Assembly: GCA_030847615.1 (NCBI GenBank)
Contig: JAUMIR010000005.1
Coordinates: 84,168,492 to 84,232,491 of the forward strand
Source: Gambelia wislizenii
Taxonomy: Eukaryota; Chordata; Lepidosauria; Squamata; Crotaphytidae
Direction: 5' to 3'
Length of the DNA stretch: 64,000 nt
The notes beneath the pieces were generated by a model, which was not told the origin of the DNA, made no database searches, and was given only the letters and a program-made list of their open reading frames with translations. Both the position numbers and the translations under genes were made by a program. Of this stretch, positions 32,776 through 46,119 are shown one piece after another (position 1 is the stretch's first letter; each line of letters begins with the position of its first letter).

Positions 32776-34199
32776 GAGAGAAGGTAGCTTTCCCTCAGTT
32801 GTCCAGGTGGAGACTGATAACAGCAGTGAGAGTATAAAGAAAACAGAATAAACATAGGATGGAATATGGATATATCATGGCCATTGGATGAAAGATACTT
32901 TAAAGCAGTAAAACAGGATATTAATGGGGGTGGAGGAGTGAAAAGAAGGTGAAAGGAATGTAAAAGCAGAAACTTGAACTCTTACAAAATTGAAGCAATA
33001 CATTTCGCTATTTCTCTGATGATAGGGGCACCCAAAAGGTGACACCATTTGGAAAGTCTTAGTAGAGGCCAGGTACATGTTGAGACAAGTGGTCTATGTA
33101 TTGTGACCCCAAGCCAAGAGTGACTTTTAATCCCCAAAGCAACATACCATGGCAGCAGTTCTATTTCTTCTTTCCTGTACTCTTGAGCTGAATGAGTTAT
33201 ATCTTAACATAAAAGAGACTGAAAGATAGAAGTCTGTGATAATACCTGGCTCTAGCAATTAGAAAGAAGATGAATCTATGACAGAGTGAAACAATTCGTT
33301 AATTCCTAGTGAATGTCATAATAATCAGTGGGATTTAATAGTACTTAGAAGAATAGTATAAGCTGACTGAGGAATGTGTTTTTAAATTGCTACCTATACT
33401 ATTAACCCTAATGAATGGAGAGGTATTCCAGGTAGTATGTGCATATATCTCTCACATCTTGTAAATGGTGTTGTCTTTTTATATACTATACATTAAAAAT
33501 TTTTAATTTGTATTTATTTATTTTATTTAATTAAGACTTCTTTCTGCTTTAGGACAGTTTGACCATCACTCTCCCCAGGGGCCTATTTATTCTGATCACT
33601 TGATCAAAATAGGCCTAGAAATATCTGCCTAAGTTGTTCATCTGCAAACATCCAAGCTTTCTTGGAGATGGCATTGCTTAAATTACCCTTAAGAGTTACC
33701 ATATTCCAACTCCCCAATTCTAGGTATCTAATTTGCATATTATGCAAATTTCTATAATTACACATATTATTTATCTGCATTCTAATTATGAAAATTGAGC
33801 ACATTACTAGCTTCATTTTTCCTACCACTATTTTTCAGCATTGGTACTATTTTTAGAGTAACTATTCTTCTGAGAGAACTAGTATAGAATAAGATTTAAA
33901 TTTCTGGACTTGAAACAGAGAGATCGAAATTAAAATCTTTGCTTGGACATGGAATTCATCCTGTGAACTTGGTCTGTTGCTACCTCTCCAGATACCTACC
34001 TTACACAGTTCTTGTGGGGATTAATAGCAAGAGAGGAACTATGAGAAGTGGGCGAGTACATTTTTGGTGTGATAACAGCAACAATTTGCAGATCAGTGCA
34101 AGTTTTTTATCAGTTTTTTTTGGGGGGGGGGGCTGTCTGAGTGACAACCATCTGATTCACAAGTGAAAATGCAGAGAAAAATAAACAAATTATATTTAC
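32776..34199. other. Unassigned DNA with a short hairpin at 33580-33615
   Basis: GGCCTATTT...TGATCA is followed after two bases by TGATCAAAATAGGCC, a possible stem-loop. No gene recognised. A 10-bp G-run lies near 34122-34132. Confidence 0.4.
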
Positions 34200-34600
34200 A
34201 AACCAGAGCACCTGCCCTTGCACTATCTCTTGCATCCTCCCACCACACCTCTCACCCTTTCTTCCCTCTTTTCCTCTATATTGCCTTACCTTATGCCCTC
34301 ACAAGCCCACCCTCACTTTCTCCACAGCTGCACTCCCCTCTCTTTCATACTTCACCATGCACTTTTGTCATGCCTCTTTATTGGTTTCTTGCACTCTGCC
34401 ACTTGCATCTCCCACCCACCCCTTCCCTCCTTGCTAGACCTTGTGGCACTATTCCTCTCTCTCTCTTGCACCTTCTGTCATGTCATGCTTCCCTCTCTTG
34501 CCACTGCAGCTGCACCTTCAAAGCTCTCCTGCCCCCCCCCCACTTGCTTCAATTCATGCTGCTACCTGTCTGCCCTCCAAGCTGTCAATGCTTCTTTATA
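34200..34600. repeat. Pyrimidine-rich tract, about 400 bp
   Basis: The plus strand is very strongly C and T (CCTCCC, TCTTCC, CTCACC words), with low G. The long frames here are by-products: purine-start stop codons are rare on this strand. I see no clear tandem unit. Confidence 0.8.
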
Positions 34601-34682
34601 GAGGGCAGGTAAGCAGGCCGGTGAAGACTATTGTAGATAGATTACCAAACATGCATCACACCAAGTAATAGGAAAAAAATTA

Positions 34683-35255
34683 GGATTTTATCAGACCACC
34701 ACCCCTGTTAATGTTCTTTTGCTGGTATATTTTAAAATGTTTTTATGCCAGCAAAAGAACCTCCCCTACCAGACCTACCTTTAGCAGCATCAATGAGGCC
34801 TCCCTGGCAGGAAAAGAGTACAAACAGAACTCCATTTACTTCTGGGTTCCAGATCTTGCTGATTCTCAGAAGACGCTGGCATGGCAAATTCAAAAATAAA
34901 AGTAAAACAAAGACATAGAATGTACAGCAAAGCACAAAAACATCCCAAGTACATGGGGTGGGGGGGAGGTTATAAAAAGAGTGTCCCCTACCTGGCTGTA
35001 ATGATCTCACTCAGAAGTGTTCTGACAATTAACGCTGTATTCATGTGAGCACAATGGTGTGAGGATTCAAATGCTGGCAATGCCGGCAACAAAGCACCAT
35101 GGTAGATCTATTGACAGCTTGGCCATCAATAAAAAGGAACAGGTTTTAAACTTTACATGATTGTGAAAGGCTGACATCGTCTGGTATGCCTTTTGCACCT
35201 TTTGCAGTCATTAGGCATCCTTATGATGCCATATTTTCCACATCAGATAAAGTCC
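34683..35255 (+). mobile_element. Family-A DNA element
   Basis: The left end is GGATTTTATCAGACCACC, and the right end reverse-complemented is GGACTTTATCTGATGTGG. The flanks are TTA and TTT, so the three-base duplication has decayed. A strong subterminal hairpin sits at 34713-34760: GTTCTTTTGCTGGTATA pairs with TTATGCCAGCAAAAGAAC. The same hairpin is in the 62986 copy. The internal blocks 'GAAGTGTTCTGACAAT' and 'GTCCCCTACCTGG' are family-typical. Confidence 0.75.
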
Positions 35256-37320
35256 TTTGTCTGTTACCAACTCATGACTCTGCATCAGTACTGTTTTGTC
35301 TCACTCATTTCAAGAGATTCTCACTGTTTTTCATAAATAAGTTCATACTGTAGTCAGTGAAGGATATTTAATGCAGAGCCCAGTACCAACAAAGTTCCTT
35401 CACTTGCCCATATTCCTTATTTCACTATTGTTAATTTCTATACAGATAGATAATTTTAAAGAAGCAGATCAATATCTGTATCTAGGCATATGTACAAGAG
35501 ACTGTTTGGTTAAGTTTATGTTGCATGCCAATGTCACTTCCGTATTGTATTTCATAGTTATGAAATAGAGGCAACTCTTGTATGAGGCAAGCTACCTGTC
35601 TCTTGCATTAAATCTTAACTTTCAGAGTGTCAGTGAAAGGCCACCTGAGTCATTTCAGTACCAATAGTAGGTGTTTGAAACACTTCTTTTGACACCAGAG
35701 TGCTTTAATTGTTCATGGGACTCAGCACCTTTCAGTGTTGCTTTAAGGCATTCTGGCTCAGCTTAGAGTCAGTCAAGCAAAATTGGAGCATCTGGTTGCC
35801 GTGTCAGAATAGCGTAGACAGCTTCAGTGCAGCACCCTAGTGGATAATTTCAACTTAGAAGACAAACAATACATTAGCAATTGCCAGGAGGCTATAGTTC
35901 CCATTCCTTTGAAATATGCTGAGAAAAATATGGATATATATACATGAATGGGTAATCTGGGGTTCTCACTTCCTCATTCTGTGCTTTTCTGTTTTAAAGT
36001 AAAGTACTTGTCCATTGCTTGAAATTGCATTTCATTCCACCGAGTATTAAGTAATGTATTAACTATTTCACCATTAATATTCCTGTAGCATATGACTTAA
36101 ACACATCTATTTCAGCTATATAGTAAGAGCATAAAACATAGGTGTCATAGCCAAAAGGACCCATATGTCACTTTTAAAAAATGTACTGTTGCATTTCAAT
36201 ACTTGTTAATGGTTTTGCTATCTTAAAATCTAAACTGTTATTGCCTTACCCCTTTTTGTGTATAACTGACAATGATATTTGGTTTCCCTTATTACTTTTT
36301 TTTAAAAATAGATTGATCACAAAACACTCTAATTTTAACAGTTTACACTAAATGATACTGGTCCTATGTTCAGATTGTGCTTATCTTTCTCATTTCTGTT
36401 TTAATAGTTTCTATGCCATAATTCTGGAGGAAAATAAATTATTAAATATCTGTCACTCAGCTTCATAGAGAAGAAAATTTGAATTTTTTAACTATTCCTC
36501 CTGAAATGGATGCAAAATAATACTGTCAAAGGAGCACATGTGACATCAAATGGTAGATCCAGACCTAACCCCCAGGGCAGATTGCTGATGCCCCAGGCAG
36601 GAATAGTCTATGCATGGCAACAGGTCAACAGGTCAGGAAGTATAAATGCTAAAAGATTTTAAGCATATATCACCTCATACCTGTCCCTGCCTGGAAGTGC
36701 TACCTCCTGTCATTCTGAGACAAGTGACCTTCTGAGTGCCTGCTGTGTTCTGGAAGATAGAAGAGAGGTCTTCTCTTTTAATCCCCTGATTATGCATATA
36801 GGATATAGTGTTTGAAGGAAATTGTACTGATGTGGGTGTAAAGCCATTGGGAATACTTTTCAGCCCATCAGTGAGAAAGAGTAAAGTTGTTTGAATATTC
36901 ATTTCATAGCACCAAATTCTGCACTCCTCCCTTATGGTTAACAGCTGAATTGGACTTTGATGGATTATATTTCCCTCCCCCATTACAAAATTAAGCTATG
37001 GAAAAAGAGTAAGCAGATCACTCAATTTTCAGCGGGATTGTGTATGGGAGTAGAGGTAGAGACTCTGGTGTTATAATTCTGAATGTTGATCCACCTGAAG
37101 GTGAACTACAGAGCATTCTGGAAATTGGTGAGGGTGGGGTATTAGGGATGAGCAGCATGCCCAACCTGTAATAGCTGGTTTAGTAAAAGGTTTCCTTAAG
37201 ATAGACAAGGGAGAGGAAGAGATAGTAATGAGCAAAATCTAAAAGTCCATGTTGGGAGTAGTGAGAATGATTTGTTATGGGGCTAGACAGTAGGTTTATT
37301 GAGCTGCAGAGAGTGTTTGA
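35256..37320. other. Unassigned DNA
   Basis: About 2 kb with no recognised gene or element. Confidence 0.4.
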
Positions 37321-37577
37321 GAGTGTATCTACACTACATATTTATAGCAGTGTGAGACTGCTTCAATTGCACAGGCTTCCCCTTATGGAATCCTATGACA
37401 GGTAATTTGATGACGTACTTAGAATTCTCTGCCAAAGACTCTAGTGTTATAGTTCAGAGAAAAGCATTAATGCTCTCTAGTACATAATTGAGTACAACAA
37501 TGGATTTCAAATCCCATGATTCTTTGGCTAGAACCATGATAGGTAAAGGGCTATAGCTGTGCAGTGTGAAGACACTC
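37321..37577. mobile_element. Palindromic MITE, same type as 10446-10649
   Basis: The ends GAGTGTATCTACACTACAT and the complement of GCAGTGTGAAGACACTC pair. The middle contains 'ATCCTATGACAGG' and 'AAATCCCATGATTC', as in related elements. Confidence 0.7.
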
Positions 37578-38807
37578 ATAGTGAAAGATTTAGCTTCTAT
37601 GATGAGTTTACTCTTTGTAAGGCCTTGTCAAGTCTGGGTGATGTTTAATTCTCTCACGGACTGCAGAAGCTAACCTGGCTCTGAGTAGTCTTATTGGAAT
37701 GGAAGCTTTTCTAAATCAAAATACGAATGTGCAAGAAATTCTGTCACAAATTTTGCAAATTTGATCTAAAATAAGGCTTTCCCCTATCATGTTTACTAGC
37801 ACTAATTTAGTTAAGGTTCCTCGTAATTAAACTAACAGATTTAAATTCATTTAGTCTATCATATCATGATATGTCACGATATGTTATGTTATAACATGAT
37901 ATGATCTAGCCAAATTTTCTGCACAAGATATTAACGGTGGCAAAATCCACCCATTCTGAGCAGGGATGGATAAGAAAATGATTTCTGTTCAAACTTACGG
38001 CAAGATGGTAAATTATTGGAAGTACTGAGGAAAAAATAAATCAGCTGATAGAAGACCGACTGTCTTGAGATCTGTCTTGAGAAATAGATAACAAGTAGCA
38101 TAAGAAAATCTTGCATACAAAAATTTTCAAAGCAACTACTCAAATTTGTTTTCCCCTATGTACTTTAAACCCATCGGGAAATACAATAAGAAATAATTTC
38201 AAACAAAGAGTTCTGGATGTTAATGCTCAGTCTGACATAGCTATACTCATGTCATCCAGAGCATCAAGGTGGTTGGCATCTACCAAAGAACAGCACTAAT
38301 GTGAAGGTTATCTTCTGTTCCCCATGACAATGGCATATTGTAAGGCTTTCACATGCCTGTGCTTTGAATAAATAGGTTCTATGATGCGGTTTGACACGTT
38401 TCATATCATTCCCATCCAAGAAAGACGAAGTGTCTGTGGGAAACCAGTTGTGAAGTACCTAGCACATTACATCCTTGAACGGCAACTATATATGGACATT
38501 AGAGAATGCTATTTAGATTTCATTTCTTTTTTTAATGGAGATCTGGGGTGCAAAGTTGACATTGGTTTTAGTTTTTTTGTTTTGTTTTTCTGATTTGCTT
38601 AAAGCAACTAATCAATATGTCAATTGGAAGGTTGCTGTCTTTGTAGTAAAAGTCACAAACTAGTAAAAGTGCATGTTTTATAAGTAATTTTACTAATTTC
38701 AACAATTCACTGTTATCATGGGAATCTTCTTATCTGATTTTAACCTGCTAAGGGTCAAGGTCTAATGCAATAAATATTCCAAAACTAAAATAAAAGCAAA
38801 ACAAATT
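37578..38807. other. Unassigned DNA with an AT-rich stem-loop at 37857-37905
   Basis: ATCATATCATG and its complement CATGATATGAT are separated by about 25 bp of ATATG-rich sequence. Otherwise nothing is recognised. Confidence 0.4.
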
Positions 38808-39115
38808 AGAGTAATCTCTCCATGTTTGTGGGTTAAGCATTCTCAGATTTTATTATTTGCAGATTATTGTATTTGCTGCCGCCTCCACTGCTGCCCTATA
38901 CACAATTGAAAAAAAAAATATGTTCTTTCTAGGTCTTCCAGTGTGATTCTGTGGTCAGCTTCCACCAGTGGAAGCTGACCAGAGAATCACACTGTAGGAC
39001 CTAGAAATGTCTAGATAAGTGTTCTTTCAGGGTAAAAAAAAAAAAAATAGAATCCTATATTCATGGTTTTCCCACTTTCATGGGGATCTTGTGCCCCTAA
39101 CCCCACACCCCCTGT
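38808..39115. mobile_element. Tigger-like element carrying a long palindrome
   Basis: The left part 'TCTCTCCATGTTTGTGGG' and the right part 'TCATGGGGATCTTGTGCCCCTAACCCC' match the subterminal style of the Tigger-like copies, in particular 'CCCCTAACCCCCACAAATG' in 28723-29400. The middle holds a palindrome with 37-bp arms (separate entry). The terminal CAG repeats have decayed, so the limits are approximate. Confidence 0.55.
38929..39004. repeat. Near-perfect palindrome, 37-bp arms, 2-bp loop
   Basis: 38929-38965 pairs with 38968-39004, with three mismatches by eye. The arms start CTAGGTC(T/C)T and meet at TCCAC-CA-GTGGA. The sequence 'CCTAGAAATGTCTAGA' that follows belongs to the Tigger-like interior, so the palindrome is an inverted duplication of element sequence. 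Confidence 0.9.
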
Positions 39116-40337
39116 AAAAGTTGGGGGGGGCGACTCCAAAAATGTTTCTGTACATAATGCTGTTGTATTCTTTAAATGTGAACACAAAGGGATTTTTTTT
39201 TAGAATGTCATAAACGTCTCTTTCAAAAACTAACACATTTCTTTGTATTAAGACGTTTTGCTGACCTGTGAAAGACAACCTTTTTGTATACTTGTCTCCT
39301 CCACTAATATAAGTGTTGATTATATGTGCCAAGTATTGTATTTAACTTAAGAATCTGTCTTACCCTGAAAATACATTTATTTATTTAACTACGTATTATT
39401 ATATTTATGTTCCTCCTATCATTAAATGCATATTTCTGGGCAGATAACAAACTACATTAAAATACCTAGCAACAAAACCAATATGAGGACTAGAAAGTTT
39501 TGTTTTCTTCTGCTTTTGATTATCTTTTACAAGTTCCAGCTCTATCCATCCTGACTATTTGGCTGGAATCCTGTTGGCTGTGTCACCATTTTGTAGGGGG
39601 CCTAAATCCCATTCATAGTGTCAACTAGAGTTGAGTCATTGGATCAATTAGATTTACTTCTGTGTTTATTCATCATTCAACAAATGATTGAATGGATCCA
39701 CTCTGGTTGGAATTTACCAGTGGGATTCCAGCAATACAATTGCACATCCTTGGATAATGAGCAATTGTTTGTCAATACCTTCAATGTAACACTTTATTGG
39801 CTATAATTGTAGAAGGGGCTACTTTGCATGTCCCATTGCACAATGTGACACTAAGCAGGCTGATCGGCAGATACCCAATCAGCTGCACAATGTCAGTACA
39901 CAGCAGAAGGATGGTGTAGCCCAACTACCATGTTACTGCATGCATGTAGATAAGCTAAAAGTCTGATAATTTTTTTAAAAAATGTTAAAACATAATTAGA
40001 CAAGTTATCGTATTAAAACACCATTGAATTTTAAAAAGTGTAAAATTACTTTAAAACGTAACAATAAAGTTAAAAATACAAAATACATACCTCATAAAAA
40101 GACTTTCTTCAACCAATTAATCATTGAATGACTGTTTGAATAAAAGTTCTTTTGCCTGTTAGAGAAAGAAGATCAGAGAGGGGGCCAGCCAAGATTCCCA
40201 TGGAAGGGAATTCCATGGCTGGACAGCAACCTCCAGGAAGGTCTTCTACCAAGTTCTCACTGGATGGTGCCTATGATGGTGGTGGTGGAACCAAGAGAAA
40301 GCCCTCCTCTAAGGGTCTTAAGACTCTGTAAGGCTCA
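39116..40337. other. Unassigned DNA
   Basis: No gene recognised. 'GGAAGGGAATTCCATGGCTGG' near 40200 resembles a conserved phrase from reptile LINE 3' regions, but it is too short to call. Confidence 0.4.
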
Positions 40338-40450
40338 TATAGAGATTTTCCTTGGTTTTTTTCTGGGCTGTGAGGCCGTATTCTGGAATAGTTTCTTTCT
40401 GATGTTTCACCTGCATCTGTGGCTGGCATCTTCAGATAAAGCCTTTGACT
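40338..40450. repeat. Dispersed repeat, copy 1 of 2
   Basis: AGATTTTCCTTGGTTTTTTT through 'TGTGAGGCC', 'TTCTGGAA' and GCATCTGTGGCTGGCATCTT is shared with 55740-55850 in the same orientation. The phrase is frequent in lizard genomes. I cannot name the family; retroelement origin is a guess. Confidence 0.7.
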
Positions 40451-43400
40451 TCATATGGAGATACAGGATCTTTCAGATGGTCTGGACTTGAGCTATGTAG
40501 AGCAATATAGGTCATAAACATCATTTTGTGCCCAGAAACGAACAAGTAACTAGTGTAGCTGTTTCAATAAGGGAGCTATATCTTCTATCTGCACATTTAC
40601 TTTGCACATATAGTTACTTGGAGAAGCTGCATTATAAAAGTGTAGTTGGTAACACGAAAGAGGAATAACCCAACATTAAAAAGAAGGAGAGGTGTTAAAT
40701 GTGAGTTCTGACAGCAGAATGAGCTATAGAATGCCATTCCTGGATCAACTGATCTTAAAAATTAGGGATTCCAAGGCTTCAGTTGGAAAGAAATAGTAAC
40801 ATTGTATAGTTCTATGTGGGAATAATGTGATCTGCCACTTAGTTCATGGAAGATTCTTAGCAGTTGAAATAACATATCTTGATATAGCTTTATTTGCATT
40901 TGTACAAATTTCTACCAAAAGCTGTTAACATGTGGAAAACAGCTCTTAAGTGAGCAGTAGTTAGCAATCACAAGAGGATCTTTGGATTTTGGCCTACTAA
41001 ATATACAGATTTTTGTCTTCATTTTACTGCTTATGTGTTTTCATATTGGGGAATTTGCTGTATGTAGCTCAAACATTTATTCCTCTCTATAAAATGAGGA
41101 AAATGGCACCTGTGCTATCTAGAAAGTATTTTATACATAGAATTGAAAATGCTTGCCAAAGAATATTGGATAAATAAATACATTTCATTATTACTCTTAA
41201 AAAACATGGATCTCGAGGGTAGAACATGACAAGTTTTTAATTGCCCACAGTAGGACCACACAAGAGTTGAGGACAGCATGTGAGGAAGAATATTAATGCA
41301 GCTGAAATTGCCAGGAGTATTTGGTGTATTTTCAAGTGCCATATGATCATTACTCCTGAGAGTCATTTGGGAAATTCAGTGAGTTAAATAACTCCCTTTT
41401 GTAATGTAATTGGACTAGAACTTTTCTCATATGAAAAGCTGGAACAGCAGAGGCAGAAAGTATGAGCAGAAAGTATACACATTCTGTATGATCAGAAATT
41501 TTATGTACTGTATTGAACTGTGAACTGTGCTATTTAAATCGTCAGTACTGAGAACAAGGTAAGAGCAAGGCATTGCGTAATAGCCATGCCAGGTATTTTA
41601 TGAGATAGAGCTGCTGTGCTTGTGGTGAATGTCCATGGGTGGTACACTGGTATCCATGAATACACCATTATCACTTTCCATTGGGACTTATGGGACTAAA
41701 CTACATTATTGGTTAAAAAATAGACAACATACATGTATCTTGAGTGAAACACACACATTTCCCCCCTTTCCCTAGTTTATTCCTTGATATCCCAGTCCTT
41801 AATAAAAAAAGAACTATATAAATAGGTCCAATACTTTTGTAGTAGCACTCAATGTGACAAAACTAGATTTTTCACAGAAGTAAAATATAAGCCAGGTTTT
41901 TAGGCTTATGCTCAAAAGAAACATCCAGGTGATTATGGACACAGCTACAAGTATTTTAGTAAGCTTAGTGAAATGCATGGTAGGAAGGAGTGGGCATATA
42001 TCTCTAATTGTCACTTCTTTGCTTTACCTCCCACATGAATTATAAAACGGATGTGTGAACATGTAATGTCTTGTTTGTATTATTCTGGATTTTTCCCACT
42101 TCTATTATATTTTCCTGAATTTTCTGTATTACATTTATTAGTGTGTGCCCTGCAAAGATAAGAAAACTTACCTTTTTGCACCAAATTCCCAGAATTCCAC
42201 AGCTAGCATGGCTACTGACATTGTTGTCTGGGAGATTCTGGGAGATGTAGCCCAAAACAACAACTTTCCCAAGCTTTGGCACCTGATGCCACTTGTAAAG
42301 TGTTCAACGAGTATGGGGACATTAGAGTTGTCCTTACAATTAAGTGCTTCAGGTAGTGATATACATTAGCCCACAATGGAAATCTCAATTATGTTCACTA
42401 TTGTTTACTTTTTATTTCAGTGAAGTACCACAATCAACATGCAAGGGACCTTCTTATGAAATGCCAAAAGAATTTCTACTTCCTCTTGTTTTTACAGAGA
42501 GAGAACCATGTCCTTGACTAAAGTGAAGTTTCACTTTTATTATTTAAGCACTGTACTGAAACCATAATTGCAGAAAAGAACATTTCAACAGCCACTTTAA
42601 AACTGGATTTTGTTGCAATCTCAAAGAAGATCTGAGGATATACAGACTGAACACTACTTGAGTTTTTCATTATTGTTTGATAATTAGGTCGGAAAAAAAA
42701 GTTAACCTTGAGAAATCTGCTGAAAATATTCCTTGAGTTTGGCCTTTCTTAAGAGAGCAAGTATAGGGGAAGCTGCTAACACCATGAGCTGTGACTGAAC
42801 CATGAAATTCATAGTTCAGATTTCTGTTCAGCCATGAACTCATTAGGTGTTCTTAAGAAACCACTCTAGCTGTCTCATCTACCCATCTGCAGCATATTAA
42901 TAAGACACAGCCCCCACCTTGCAATGATACAGCATCTGGTGTTTAGGAATTGCACTTAAAGTTGGCAGAGGTCTCATAAGGCAGACGTCTGCCTTGGTTT
43001 TCCCCTCCTTGCCTTTAAATCTTACGACATTTTATACTCTGAAGCCTGATGGGACTCTTTAAAGCCACTTCCACCAAACCATTTCCTCCATTTTAAAAGG
43101 ATCTTCCTTCTTCCCTCCCTTCCACCCTCCCTTCCTTTTCAAAATATCTTCAGAATGCTTTTAAGAGTCAATTCTTCTCAAGACAGCATTCAAGATTAAA
43201 AATAATGTAAATGGTAGCAATACAATTTACCTAGCTACATTTACCCCAACCTTGTCTGAAGGAAATATTACAGGCTTGAACTATATTTTTGTATTATTAC
43301 TACATATAGGACACACTGAAGATCAGTTGGATGGTTATGGACAAAATGTTTTAAAATAAATGCATAATGACAATCTGCCTGTGCATAGAACAATGATACA

Positions 43401-43829
43401 ACACAACATTGTACTGATGTTGATACAGGTCAGAATCCCTGAATCACCACTGCAGAGTTTCCTTTTGATTCCATAGAGAAGCTTCAGAAGTTGCAAAAAT
43501 ACAGGTGTGGGTGTGTTGGTGTTATTAACTGGAGTCCCACACATCTTGCACATGGATAGATGCAACAATTCCAGGTATTTATAACTTATAGTAATGGAAA
43601 GAATATTGAAAAATATTTCCCCCAAATGGCCAAAAATATGTTTATCAAGTGTTGAGAAAACTGACAAGAAGAATCCTGGGCTGACAAGAAGCTTTGCAGT
43701 TCAGGACTCATTCCATGCAAAATTCGCATATGGTTGTTTTGTGCAGAAATCAACATTTTCTGTGTAGGAAACAGCCTTGTCTGAGTGGAAAATAATATTT
43801 CAATGCAGAAATATTAATTCCTGCATGAA
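40451..43829. other. Largely unassigned; MITE-like fragment at 42179-42285
   Basis: 'CCCAGAATTCCACAGCTAGC' followed by 'GGAGATTCTGGGAGATGTAG' at 42187-42250 is the style of short reptile MITEs. The remaining 3 kb shows no gene. Confidence 0.4.
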
Positions 43830-43978
43830 AATGCTTGGGCAAGTCAAACTCTCTCAGCCTCAGAGAAAGCCAAAGGCAAACCCCCTTTGAACATATCTTG
43901 TCAAGAAAACCCTGTGATAGGTTTGCCTTAGGGTTGCCATAAGTTGGAAATGATTTGAAGGCACACAACAACAACAAC
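43830..43978 (+). mobile_element. Sauria-type SINE, 3' part
   Basis: 'GGGCAAGTCAAACTCTCTCAG', 'CCTGTGATAGGTTTGCCTTA', 'GGGTTGCCATAAGTTGG' and the tail GAAGGCACACAACAACAACAA match the conserved body and Bov-B-derived tail of squamate Sauria SINEs. The tRNA head is not clear upstream. Confidence 0.85.
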
Positions 43979-46087
43979 CTTCCCTGAAGCTATTTCTTTT
44001 GCTGCTATGTTCTAAATGAATAGGAATGCTATATGGATGCAGATATCCAGGTTTAGAGCCCTCTTGACAGGTACTCTCATCAATCAGTGTTGCATGCTGC
44101 TGAGTTGTCTTTACTTCTCTGAATTTTACAAGTGTTGTCAATGAAATATTGAAAGAGAAAATTGAAAGAGAAGAAAATTGACCAGAAGGAACAACAGCTA
44201 TGGAATTACAAGAAAGGCCAAAATATTGATAATCTTGGTAAAGTATGTCAGGCAAGATGAAGATCCTGGGCCGGCCAGGGTTATGTGTGTCTTTGAGAAA
44301 GAATTGTTCTACTTCTGTTGTGTTTTTATTTTACATTCTACCTTTAATGGGATAAAACCTAATAAATCTTTTATCAAATTTACTATGCAATAGAGTGATA
44401 CCAGAATGCCACAGTAATTTCTGTTTTTAATTTTAGTATAGAGACAAGGCTTCTACAGGGGTGAGGGTGGGGCAAAATGGAATGCAGTTTTGCTAAGGGA
44501 ACATGAATCAGGTTTTGATTTTCCAGCCACTCCTCTCTGAAATGCTGTAGGTGGTAGAGATGCTCTCTTGTTGCTGAACATCTAAAGGGAAAGGGTCCAG
44601 CATCAAGGTATTTCCCTCACAACTTGGAGCTGCCATGGAGGAACAACCATAAAACCCAAAGTGGATTAATTGCCCACATGGCAATGGATCCACCAGCCAG
44701 CCCTGTCTTCTTACACCCTCATCTAGAGATTAGTGCAAAGTTATAAAAAAATGAGGAGCCCCACTGTGTTCAAATTAATGGGCCATCTAAAGAGGTGCAT
44801 TGCAACATGGCCAATATCTTCAATATCTATAAAAATGGAAGAATTGTGAAGCATGCTATACTGTACATGATTATTTGCCTGCCATTTTATCTGTGCCAAT
44901 GATTTAAAATGGTAAGAAATATCCTTTTTTCAAGTTTCCTTCCATCACCATTAGGCAAAGGGGGCTGCAGGCTGAAATAGATTACAAGAAAATAAAGTTG
45001 CAAGTTTCCTTTAGTGCTTTTGAAATTTCAGTTAACAGTCTGAACTAGGAGCCCAAATATGATTTGCCCTGAAATAAAAATATAGGCTCTAACCTGATAG
45101 AGGTCTGATCCTCTCCTCTCCTGTCAAATAAAGGCATACTTAACTTCATTTCAAGAGACTGGCCAGATGTTCATGCTGCTTTTTATTTTAGATAAGCAAG
45201 TTCACCCACCTCTAATTGAAATCCTGAACTTTATTATTTCTCAGGTGCTTTGTAGTATTCACATAGAATCATAGAATCATAGAATTACAGAGTTGTCTCA
45301 ACCACATACAGCTTTTGTAGCATTACTGCTGAATTTGCCAATGTTGATAGTGGTGATTGTGTACAAGAATTAAAATCAAACTACACCCCTTTCTAAACAG
45401 AATACATGCTGACCTTTAAAACTCAGGCCTTTCACAAATATTTTGCTGATCCTGTGAGGAAAATAAAAACATTCTCATAAACACAGTATTTTTATAATGT
45501 CAGTAGAACAGTGTGGGAAAGGATATTTGTTCTTTCTTCTCATATCCATTAATTTCTTTAAAATATATTAAAAATCATATACTTAATTGCCTAGACCTAG
45601 GGCAGCTTAATGAAATATCTAACTGCTTTTGTGCAAAACTTGCACAAACAATTTTGAAAGGGATTGAGGGCCTTCTGCTTCTGGCCCCTGTGCTCTACAC
45701 ATTAGTGTGGCCATCTGTGACAAAGGGACACATGCTGCCACCTTCCTCACAAGGCAGGATATGATTGCAGATGACGCCTTGTATGTTAATTACTAAAAAG
45801 TGGAGCTGTCACCATCCATGTTAGTCCCTGGAGTCTGAACACATGGACAATCAGATCTGTCATATTTACTTACGCATAAAGGACAGAGCTTGGAGCAGGC
45901 TTCTTTTAACTCTCATTTGGGTAGCTAGACATGGTTAGCCAAGTACCTGTGGTAGTTGCACAGCAAGTGAGACCGATTTGTGGAACTAGCCAAGTATGCA
46001 GTCAACCAAAGGATTCAAATCAAAAAGGTCTGTTTAAAAATGACTAACAGAGACTGGAAGAAATCAGAAATCACGGATGAAAAATAT
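43979..46087. other. Largely unassigned; short ATAGAATC repeat at 45265-45290
   Basis: CATAGAATCATAGAATCATAGAATT is a short tandem motif often seen at the edge of reptile and bird retroelements. No gene is recognised in the rest. Confidence 0.4.

Positions 46088-46119
<32 letters not shown>

Noticed and set aside
34163..34612. Open frame of 149 codons on the plus strand
   Set aside because: It is a consequence of the pyrimidine-rich tract, in which stop codons are rare; composition is Leu/Ser/Pro/His-biased and no motif is present.
35371..35568. Frame with QYLYLG, considered as an RT fragment
   Set aside because: The resemblance is limited to a few residues and neighbouring LINE motifs are absent.
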